Assembly: GCA_041656175.1 (NCBI GenBank)
Contig: JBBAEA010000140.1
Coordinates: forward strand, 1-8,926
DNA from: JBBAEA01 sp041656175
GTDB taxonomy: Bacteria > Myxococcota_A > Bradymonadia > UBA4248
DNA length: 8,926 nucleotides
Direction: 5' to 3'
In this document: positions 1 to 5,269 of the stretch, piece by piece
Position numbering within the stretch: position 1 is the first letter of the stretch
Layout: every line of letters starts with the position of its first letter
The notes under the pieces: model-generated
The model's database searches: none
What the model was told of the DNA's origin: nothing
The model's input: the letters and a program-made list of their open reading frames with translations, nothing else
Program-made: the position numbers and the translations under genes

Positions 1-457
1 TTCGCCAAAAACTGGACGGGGCGTCGCGGGGTGTCCCCGCGGAGGGGGAGCCGAAACGAGCAAAACTAAGTGTTTTGCGAGTTGATGGCTCAATGAGACT
101 AGATTTGCGCAATCGAACGCAAGCCTGCGTGAGTGCAGCGCAAATCGTAGTCGGAATTGTGGGATGTGGCAAACCCGCGCACAGCGCGGGGTTGACACGT
201 AGGGGGAAACTTCCCCCACCAAAATAAAAAGCTTAAATATCGCATTCATCAGAGTATCCATAAACAAAAGCACAATATAGAGCTGGCGGCTAAGCCCCAA
301 AAGCCAAGGCGAATCATAGCATTATCTTTGATATTGGCAAAGCATGCGCTGGACTTGCCTTGCAAATAATGATTGCAATCTCGTGCATAATCACACAATC
401 TGTGGCGGCACTGCGCTAACAACGCGCAGCCTATCCACGTTTTTAGGAGTCAAGAAT
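1..457. other. Gene-free, hairpin-rich leader region
   Basis: No credible coding region is visible here. The stretch contains a run of inverted repeats. CGCGGGG/CCCCGCG (25-41) has a TGT loop. GCAAAAC/GTTTTGC is at 60-78. A long stem pairs 97-110 with 138-152 with one bulged G at 147, and encloses an inner ACGCA/TGCGT hairpin (117-130). AACCCGCGC pairs with GCGCGGGGTT at 172-193, with one bulge. GGGGGAA/TTCCCCC lies at 202-217. At 242-259 is a tail sequence (GCATTCATCAGAGTATCC) that recurs in the other intergenic repeats at 2301 and 4598. The region may be a structured RNA, a composite of REP-like elements, or the 3' region of a gene lying to the left. No function is recognised. Confidence 0.6.
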
Positions 458-1081
458 ATGAATAAAACACTCACTATTGCAGTTGCGCTAGCGCTTCTTG
501 TCGTCGCGGCCTCTGGTGGCTACTTGTATGTAAAGTACAGCGAAGAGGCAGAGAATGCAGAAACGCAAAACGAGAAAACTGAGGCTGTAGAAAGCAAATC
601 CAAGCTCAAAGACTTAGGCAAACGATACGATTCGCCCGAAGAACAAGTCAAAATGCGACAGATGATCAAAGATGATAAGTATATTGCGCCTCGCATCCAA
701 GTTCTTTTCCAAGTCCTTAAAATTGAGGGTGCGATGTCGAAGGTCGATGTAGAGCGCTCCTACCTTTTTCAACAATCCACCATTAGCGGCTGCTACCTCA
801 ACGCTCTGAGTGACGACATGGATTTAGCCGGAATCAGTACGCTACATTTCGAAGTCGAGGCTAGCGGAAAAGTGATAAAAGCAACGCATGATAGCGAAAT
901 AAAACATGCGGGGCTTAGCGATTGTCTGCAAAAAGCGATGGAATCTTGGCCTTTCGCTTCCTCCTCAGATGGAAAAGCTATGACGATCGATGCATCGTTG
1001 ACCTTCGCATCGGCTCCCCCTCCTACGCCTGAGGAAATACTAGGTGGCAACAAAGGGCACAATCACGGGCATCAACATTAG
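458..1081 (+). CDS. Membrane-anchored protein with AgmX/PglI-like C-terminal domain
   Basis: This is a 207-residue protein. The ATG at 458 is chosen because AGGAGT (445-450) sits 7 bases upstream and a hydrophobic helix follows at once. An upstream in-frame ATG at 344 would add 38 residues without signal-like character. Residues 5-24 form one transmembrane or signal-anchor helix. Residues 28-75 are charged and probably an extended linker. Residues about 97-185 resemble the C-terminal domain of the myxobacterial AgmX/PglI family: a VERSYLF segment, a first cysteine in GCYLNAL (Cys112), a strand pattern around LHFEVEASGKV, a second cysteine (Cys156) and a WPF motif. The two conserved cysteines may form a disulfide outside the cytoplasm. 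Family members are TonB-like envelope proteins, some linked to gliding motility, but no motility role can be claimed here. The protein ends in PPPTPEE and a histidine-rich tail (HNHGHQH) that could bind metal. Domain assignment is by pattern only. Confidence 0.75.
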   Translation: MNKTLTIAVALALLVVAASGGYLYVKYSEEAENAETQNEKTEAVESKSKLKDLGKRYDSPEEQVKMRQMIKDDKYIAPRIQVLFQVLKIEGAMSKVDVERSYLFQQSTISGCYLNALSDDMDLAGISTLHFEVEASGKVIKATHDSEIKHAGLSDCLQKAMESWPFASSSDGKAMTIDASLTFASAPPPTPEEILGGNKGHNHGHQH

Positions 1082-1091
1082 CCAAAAAGCT

Positions 1092-1123
1092 GCGCTTCCT
1101 TCACTGCAAGAAGGGCGCTTTGC
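1092..1123 (+). terminator. Possible weak intrinsic terminator after the AgmX/PglI-like gene
   Basis: Starting 10 bases after the stop, GCGC(TT)CCTT pairs with AAGGGCGC (1111-1118) around a nine-base loop and is followed by TTTGCTCT. The bulge and the short T-run make it weak. Confidence 0.3.
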
Positions 1124-1175
1124 TCTGAAGCAAAAACTCACCATTTTCGTAAACGAGCAAGATCGCTCAAAGGAC

Positions 1176-1221
1176 TATAGAGCATGGAAGCCGCTTTTAT
1201 ATGTAGGGTATTGATTTTAAA
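1176..1221 (+). repeat. Partial copy of dispersed intergenic repeat, upstream of mtnP
   Basis: The stretch ending in TATGTAGGGTATTGATTTTA aligns with the first third of the repeat copies at 2176 and 4468 (shared core: CTTTTRTATGTAG, then TATTGATTTTA). The later hairpin and tail of the element are absent, because mtnP begins about 23 bases after it. Read from the sequence by eye. Confidence 0.5.
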
Positions 1222-1243
1222 GCACTCTTGTACTTAAGGTAGA

Positions 1244-2110
1244 ATGATGAAGGATGTCAAAATAGCCGTTATCGGCGGTAGTGGATTGAGTCAAATTGAT
1301 GGCCTTAAAGTCATCGAAAGCGTGGCTGTCGACACGCCTTATGGCAAAACTAGCGACGAAATTCTTATCGCGGAGCTTGAGGGTAGGCGCATCGCCTTCC
1401 TACCGCGACATGGGAGAATGCATAATATACCACCAACGCACGTACCCTACCGCGCCAATATCTGGGCACTAAAGAAACTCGGCGTGTTTTGGTGCGTAAC
1501 GCTTTCGGCCGTCGGCAGCCTACAAGCAGAAATAAAGCCAGAGCACTTCGCGGTTCCTGACCAAATCATTGACCGAACAAAATTTCGCAAATCAAGTTTT
1601 TTTGACGATCTTGTTGTGCACATCTCGTTTGCAGACCCCTTTAATTCGGTGCTACGACAAATTCTTATCGACGCTTGTAAAGCGGAGAAAATCCCAACAC
1701 ACGAAACTGCCTGCTACCTTTGTATGGAAGGACCAGCTTTCTCAACACGCGCAGAGAGCCAACTTTATCGCAGTTGGGGTGCCGACATCATTGGTATGAC
1801 AGCCATCCCCGAAGCAAAACTCGCCTTGGAAGCCGAAATGGCCTATGCCACGATCGCGCAAGCCACTGACTATGACTGTTGGCACCAATCCGTTGTTACC
1901 GTTGAAGAAGTCGTGGCGCATATGCAAAATAATGTTCACAACGTTCAGCGCGTATTAAAACGACTTCTACCTATGATTCCCCTAGGAACTGAAGATGAAA
2001 ACCCCGCTAGCCGCGCACTTCAACCCGCACTTATCACGCGAAAAGAAGCCATTACACCAGATTTGCGAGAGAAATACGAACTATTGTTGCATAAGTATTA
2101 TGATTTCTAA
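1244..2110 (+). CDS. mtnP: S-methyl-5'-thioadenosine phosphorylase
   Basis: A 288-residue cytosolic enzyme. It splits 5'-methylthioadenosine with phosphate into adenine and 5-methylthioribose-1-phosphate, removing the by-product of polyamine synthesis and feeding purine and methionine salvage. Motifs lie in family order: GGSGL (11-15), the phosphate-binding RHGRMH (55-60), VPYRANIWALK (67-77), SAVGSL (88-93), DQIIDRT (106-112), MEGPAFSTRAES (161-172), GMTAIPEAKLA (184-194) and TDYDCW (208-213). The aspartates of TDYDCW are the 6-aminopurine-recognising residues that separate MTA phosphorylases from guanosine/inosine phosphorylases. Length is normal for the family. ATG occurs twice (1244 and 1247). 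AAGG at 1236-1239 is better spaced for the second, so the protein may begin one residue later. It stands alone, with no other methionine-salvage gene visible nearby. Confidence 0.93.
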   Translation: MMKDVKIAVIGGSGLSQIDGLKVIESVAVDTPYGKTSDEILIAELEGRRIAFLPRHGRMHNIPPTHVPYRANIWALKKLGVFWCVTLSAVGSLQAEIKPEHFAVPDQIIDRTKFRKSSFFDDLVVHISFADPFNSVLRQILIDACKAEKIPTHETACYLCMEGPAFSTRAESQLYRSWGADIIGMTAIPEAKLALEAEMAYATIAQATDYDCWHQSVVTVEEVVAHMQNNVHNVQRVLKRLLPMIPLGTEDENPASRALQPALITRKEAITPDLREKYELLLHKYYDF

Positions 2111-2175
2111 AGCATAGACATCGCTTGGTGTACAAAAGTCTCAGATTTTTTAGTGGGATCCTGCCCCACGCCTCG

Positions 2176-2322
2176 CTAAGGGCTATCGCTCTTAGAAGCA
2201 GGTCTTATGCGTAGTGTATTGATTTTATGGACTTTTTTGAAAACTCGCCGGACTTTTTTGTTTTAATCATGGGCAGCTTTGAATGCTGCCCCCTACGGTT
2301 GCATTAATCAGAGTCTCTCTAA
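2176..2322 (+). repeat. Dispersed intergenic repeat, copy upstream of pdxA
   Basis: The element starts with a hairpin CTAAGGGC-TATC-GCTCTTAG (2176-2195) and continues with the shared GTATTGATTTTAT core. It then has a second hairpin GGGCAGC-TTTGAAT-GCTGCCC (2271-2291) and the tail GCATTAATCAGAGTCT (2301-2316). It aligns over its whole length with the copy at 4460-4615. The element fills most of the mtnP-pdxA gap and ends about 60 bases before pdxA. A further short stem GTGGG/CCCAC lies just upstream at 2153-2169. Confidence 0.65.
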
Positions 2323-2382
2323 GCTTAATGACAAAATAATAGTCTTTCGCCCAAAGACAGTAACAGGAACAAGTACTCAATA

Positions 2383-3363
2383 ATGTTAAAACGAATAGCT
2401 ATAACTGCTGGCGATCCCGCGGGGATTGGCCCAGAAATTATTGCAGGATCTTTCGCGGACAACGATTTTGCAAAAAAATTTTACAACTCAGCCATAGCCG
2501 TCATTTATGGACACAAAACTAGCCTACTCCGAGCGGCCAATGCCAAGGGAATTTCGCTTAAAGTAATTGAGGATGCTAGCGAAGCTACTAAAAGTGGTGA
2601 GCTCTACGTGATACACGCAGGTCCCGATGCTATGGGAGCGTTAGGAGTTGAATCAGCATGGGGTGGCAAATGCGCTTACGACGCGATTATGCGAGCCGTT
2701 ACTGATGCGAAGGCCGGATTGGTATCAAGCTTGTGTACGGCGCCAATCCATAAAGGTGCTTTACGCTTGGCTAAAATCGCTGACATCGGGCATACAGAGA
2801 TTTTGGCTAATGCCTTTGGAAGCAAAGAGCCTCTAACGATGTTTGTAACGCGAGCACTGCGCATATTTTTTTACTCTCGCCACTTAAGCTTGCGCCACGC
2901 CATTGATGCCCTTAATATTGAAGGGATTTACGCCTTTATTCATCAGTGCCAGCGCGCTATGCAATCGCTTGGCTATAAAGAGCCAAAACTTGCGCTTGCA
3001 GCCCTCAATCCGCATGCCTCCGACGGGGGGCAATTTGGGGACGAGGAAGCGCTTATTTTGGAGCCCGCGATCGAACTTGCAAAACGCGATGCGATTACTA
3101 TCGATGGCCCCATAGGAGCAGATTCAGTTTTCGCACAAGCAGCAGAGGGAAAATACGACGCAGTCCTTAGCCTTTACCACGACCAAGGACATATCGCCGC
3201 GAAAACCTACGATTTTAAACGCACTATATCAATGACCCTAGGGCTTCCCATCTTGCGAAGCTCCGTTGACCACGGCACTGCGTTTGACATCGCATGGCAA
3301 AATAAAGCGGATTGTCTTTCGATGCAATGCGCACTTAGCGCCGCTGCAAAATTCGACTTTTAG
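2383..3363 (+). CDS. pdxA: 4-hydroxythreonine-4-phosphate dehydrogenase (vitamin B6 synthesis)
   Basis: A 326-residue NAD-dependent, metal-requiring dehydrogenase. It oxidises 4-phosphohydroxy-L-threonine to the aminoacetone-phosphate precursor that PdxJ condenses with deoxyxylulose phosphate to make pyridoxine 5'-phosphate. Motifs visible: GDPAGIGPE (10-18), CTAPIHKGAL (118-127), GHTE (136-139), LNPHASDGGQFGDEE (208-222), GPIGADSVF (242-250), YHDQGH (265-270) and SVDHGTAFDIA (294-304). The three metal-binding histidines expected of the family are present (His137, His211, His266). Length is normal and the protein appears intact. The ATG at 2383 is the natural start because GDPAGIG lies at the right distance. 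The nearest purine-rich sequence (AGGA, 2365-2368) is rather far upstream, so translation initiation may be weak. The YHDQGHIAAK segment differs from the common YHDQGLP form, but the SVDHGTA block fits PdxA better than the PdxA2 paralogue family. No other B6 gene is nearby. Confidence 0.93.
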   Translation: MLKRIAITAGDPAGIGPEIIAGSFADNDFAKKFYNSAIAVIYGHKTSLLRAANAKGISLKVIEDASEATKSGELYVIHAGPDAMGALGVESAWGGKCAYDAIMRAVTDAKAGLVSSLCTAPIHKGALRLAKIADIGHTEILANAFGSKEPLTMFVTRALRIFFYSRHLSLRHAIDALNIEGIYAFIHQCQRAMQSLGYKEPKLALAALNPHASDGGQFGDEEALILEPAIELAKRDAITIDGPIGADSVFAQAAEGKYDAVLSLYHDQGHIAAKTYDFKRTISMTLGLPILRSSVDHGTAFDIAWQNKADCLSMQCALSAAAKFDF

Positions 3364-3401
3364 CCGCGCTCCACTTTCAGCGAATAACTGAGCAGCTCAC
3401 C

Positions 3402-3429
3402 AGACGTTTATTCTTCACGTCTTTAATCT
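3402..3429 (+). terminator. Possible intrinsic terminator of pdxA
   Basis: AGACGT (3402-3407) and ACGTCT (3417-3422) form a six-base stem around TTATTCTTC, followed by TTAATCTT. It sits about 40 bases after the pdxA stop. The stem is short, so termination strength is uncertain. Confidence 0.4.
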
Positions 3430-3458
3430 TGACTTTGGGCAAAAGCGACTAATTTTAT
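3429..3458 (+). promoter_or_regulatory. Candidate sigma-70-like promoter for the alarmone synthetase
   Basis: TTGACT (3429-3434) lies 18 bases from TTTTAT (3453-3458), matching the -35 and -10 consensus at 5/6 and 4/6 positions. It would give a leader of roughly 200 bases with two stems before the ATG at 3673. Such matches arise by chance in A+T-rich DNA. Confidence 0.25.
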
Positions 3459-3672
3459 TCTTGGTGCTTTTGTGAAATATCGCACCGCCTTACACGGTTT
3501 TATGAATAGGGGGAGGGCGATTTAAGCGCTAAGTCGTAAATGAGCTGCTTTTGAAGTTTTGGGGAACTTTAGCCCCACACATGGGCTCTGCGACGCAGCG
3601 TTTCCATTTCGCCTAAACAGAACTTTGAGATTGACCTTGGGGCCAAGACGCTGGAAGCTGAAGGAGTTCACG

Positions 3673-4347
3673 ATGCTGGGCAGGAATAAAACAGTGAAAA
3701 GAAAGACAAATAAGATGAGATTTTCTTTCCCCTTCCCAAAACTTCGATGCCCGCGCATCTCTACCATGCGCTGTGCGTTTTGGTACACGCTCTCTTTAAT
3801 CCTTACAGTCATTGGCTTTGTCCTCATTTTTGAGCAACGCAAAGCACTCGAAGAACTCGACGATATCTCCCAAGGGCAGCTTGACTCCTACCAGCTTTCC
3901 CCCAAGCTCTTCACCGAACAGTGGCGCAGCCAAGCCGAAATCGCCCTACAAGAGCGAAGTGAAAGCATAACTCGATTCTTACGGGATGAAGGCTTTCAAC
4001 AATTTGCCGTGTATAGCCGCGTTAAATCGACTTACAGTGCCGTGGCAAAAGCTCAAAGGCGAGGTCTGAATTTGGATGAGCTACGTGACATTTATGGAAT
4101 GCGGGTTGTAGTGCCCAACGAAATTGATGTTTATTCGACTATGGCAGCTCTTTCGCGTCGATATGGCATGCACAATGGAAGTTTAAAGAATTATATTGCG
4201 CGCCCTAAAGCCTCGGGCTACCAAAGTATACACTTTTGCTCCGACATCGACGGGCTCCCCATCGAATTCCAGCTGCGAACAAAATCTATGCATGATGCTT
4301 CCGAAGCTGAACACGAGGCTTACAAACTACGCACTCGCGCCGCGTAA
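3673..4347 (+). CDS. Membrane-anchored small RelA/SpoT-type alarmone synthetase
   Basis: This 224-residue protein starts at ATG 3673, six bases after a perfect AAGGAG (3661-3666). The frame is open further upstream (ATG at 3559), but that start lacks a ribosome site. Residues 1-33 are strongly basic, and residues about 34-53 form one transmembrane helix. Residues about 95-220 match a (p)ppGpp synthetase domain: SRVKS (115-119), LRDIYGMR (137-144), the nucleotide-site block NYIARPKASGYQSIH (173-187), IEFQLRT with the expected catalytic Glu (197-203), and MHDASEAEHEAYK (206-218). There is no HD hydrolase, TGS or ACT domain, so it is a single-domain synthetase rather than a long RelA or SpoT. 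Family reactions transfer pyrophosphate from ATP to GDP/GTP. Relatives of toxSAS type instead make (p)ppApp or pyrophosphorylate tRNA, and the substrate cannot be told from sequence alone. The membrane helix is unusual for this family, and the positive-inside rule places the catalytic domain outside the cytoplasm, which conflicts with ATP use. The residues I recognise as catalytic look intact. Confidence 0.85.
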   Translation: MLGRNKTVKRKTNKMRFSFPFPKLRCPRISTMRCAFWYTLSLILTVIGFVLIFEQRKALEELDDISQGQLDSYQLSPKLFTEQWRSQAEIALQERSESITRFLRDEGFQQFAVYSRVKSTYSAVAKAQRRGLNLDELRDIYGMRVVVPNEIDVYSTMAALSRRYGMHNGSLKNYIARPKASGYQSIHFCSDIDGLPIEFQLRTKSMHDASEAEHEAYKLRTRAA

Positions 4348-4771
4348 TATCGAAAGTCAAGCCGCCGTTTTGAGCGCTTAAAATCATAAAATTGCACTTA
4401 GAGTCGCATGCTTTTTGGGCTCATGGGCTTTGTATATCGCTAATCCTTATGGAGACTTTGATTCATTGGGGCTACCGCCCTTAGAGTCCACTTTTGTATG
4501 TAGATTATTGATTTTATTGAATTTATTTTGAATAACCCGCCTGACTTTCGTTGTTTTAATAAAGAGCAGGTTTGAAAGCTGCTCTCTACTGTTTTTGCAT
4601 TGTTCAGAGCTTCCTTGTGAAGACTTTGATGAATTGATATTTTAGCCGTTTTTTGTGGGGGAAGTTTCCGTAACGCCCAACAACTGCCAAAGACCGCGTA
4701 TTCGCAGCTCGTCCCGCAACTTTTTAATCTAGCCACTTACCGTGGGTGGCCTTAACTCTTGGATACAAGCC
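4348..4771. other. Intergenic region between the alarmone synthetase and the DUF4298 pseudogene
   Basis: Most of this gap is occupied by a copy of the dispersed repeat (listed separately). After it come GGGGGAAGTTTCC (about 4658-4670), which resembles the hairpin arm at 202-217, and a small stem GCCAC/GTGGC near 4733-4750. The minus-strand open frame across this gap reads through the repeat and has no family resemblance. No strong terminator is seen directly after the synthetase. Confidence 0.5.
4460..4615 (+). repeat. Dispersed intergenic repeat, copy upstream of the DUF4298 pseudogene
   Basis: The first 21 bases (4460-4480) recur exactly at 5081-5101 and contain the GGGGC-TACC-GCCC head hairpin. 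The core GTAGATTATTGATTTTAT, the hairpin AGAGCAG-N9-CTGCTCT (4563-4585) and the tail GCATTGTTCAGAGCTTCC (4598-4615) align with the copy at 2176-2322. In the second hairpin the G-C pair 2272/2290 is replaced by an A-T pair 4565/4583, which preserves pairing. Confidence 0.65.
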
Positions 4772-5071
4772 ATGCAAAACTATGATTCCTCAAAACGCGC
4801 TCCGATCATCGCAGAGATGGAAGAACTTTAAAAAAAACTTGAGGGTGTATCAGCGTTCCTAGCAGACGTAGGCGAGCGCCTGCGCGAAATCGAAAAGGAT
4901 GCCGCAGTGCTGGAAAAATATTACCACTCCGATTGGATGAACGATTACGAGTATTTCAAAGCAGACAAGCAATATATGGTTCTCATGGAGGATCCCATTT
5001 ACGACTGCTTGCAAGAAATTTACAGCAGAGAATTGTCCATCATCAAACAGCTCGTCGCAAAACTTCGCTAA
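4772..5071 (+). pseudogene. DUF4298-like small protein gene with one in-frame stop
   Basis: Read from ATG 4772 to TAA 5069-5071 this is exactly 100 codons, interrupted once by TAA at 4829-4831 (codon 20), next to a run of eight A residues. Both sides of the stop stay in the same frame and join into one DUF4298-like sequence: an N-terminal IIAEMEEL segment (residues 12-19), a heptad-like coiled-coil stretch about 21-48, then the typical YYHSDWMNDYE motif (50-60), a DPIYDCLQE block (73-81) and a short helical C-terminus. DUF4298 proteins are small, soluble, predicted-helical proteins of unknown function. A single indel in the A-run would not repair the frame, so a point change to TAA (for example from GAA, CAA or AAA) is the simplest explanation. 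No good internal restart lies near the stop. The next in-frame GTG (4907) would leave only 54 residues. No clear Shine-Dalgarno sequence precedes 4772. It may be a recent pseudogene or a sequencing error. Confidence 0.75.
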
Positions 5072-5080
5072 GGAAGCTCT

Positions 5081-5101
5081 GATTCATTGGGGCTACCGCC
5101 C
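5081..5101 (+). repeat. Head fragment of the dispersed intergenic repeat
   Basis: These 21 bases are identical to 4460-4480 and include the GGGGC-TACC-GCCCC hairpin. The following sequence diverges, although a tail-like GCATGAATCAAAGTATGC appears at 5238-5255. The pseudogene therefore has repeat heads on both sides, about 620 bases apart. Confidence 0.6.
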
Positions 5102-5162
5102 CACGCTCAGCATTATGTATTTCTTTTGAGCTTTGCGTGGGGGGGGGAGCTTTTTTCTTTTT
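5099..5162 (+). terminator. Intrinsic terminator after the DUF4298 pseudogene
   Basis: CCCCACGC (5099-5106) pairs with GCGTGGGG (5135-5142). An alternative inner stem GCTCA/TGAGC lies between. A run of nine G residues and then TTTTTTCTTTTT (5151-5162) follow. The T-run on the + strand fits termination of rightward transcripts entering from the pseudogene, and protects the convergent gene at 5270. Confidence 0.55.
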
Positions 5163-5168
5163 ACGTAA

Positions 5169-5192
5169 AGCGTTGGTTTTATTTAGAACGCT
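5169..5192 (-). terminator. Possible terminator of the repeat lipoprotein gene
   Basis: AGCGTT and AACGCT form a six-base stem around a 12-base A+T-rich loop, about 80 bases past the stop of the minus-strand gene. The downstream sequence on that strand has only a short T-run, so the call is weak. Confidence 0.25.
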
Positions 5193-5269
5193 GTTTGATT
5201 TTCTTTAGCAATATCTCGCTGTTTTGAGCTTATTTTAGCATGAATCAAAGTATGCTTAGTCACCATTTA

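Larger units (their letters stand above)
3364..3672. other. Intergenic region between pdxA and the alarmone synthetase
   Basis: This gap of just over 300 bases holds a possible pdxA terminator, a candidate promoter (both listed separately) and two further stems: CGATTTA/TAAGTCG around AGCGC (3518-3536), and GGGG/CCCC in the TTTTGGGGAACTTTAGCCCC stretch near 3557-3576. The upstream in-frame extension of the synthetase frame (from 3559) covers its right half but has no ribosome site. No RNA gene is recognised. Confidence 0.5.

Noticed and set aside
344..457. Longer start for the AgmX/PglI-like gene at ATG 344
   Set aside because: The added 38 residues are not signal-like, no ribosome site precedes 344, and AGGAGT plus a membrane helix mark ATG 458.
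2153..2169. GTGGG/CCCAC stem as mtnP terminator
   Set aside because: The T-run lies before the stem, not after it, on the + strand.
2383..3363. PdxA2-type assignment because of the YHDQGHIAAK segment
   Set aside because: The following LGLPILRSSVDHGTA block agrees with PdxA rather than the PdxA2 family, and no DUF1537 kinase partner is nearby.
3522..3842. 106-residue minus-strand frame
   Set aside because: It lies antisense to the start of the alarmone synthetase gene, whose ribosome site and domain are clear.
4440..4736. 98-residue minus-strand frame
   Set aside because: It reads through the dispersed intergenic repeat, shows no family resemblance and has no convincing start.
4826..4838. 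Programmed frameshifting at the T3A8 run in the DUF4298 gene
   Set aside because: The coding sequence before and after the stop is in the same frame, so a single slip of one or two bases would not restore the protein.
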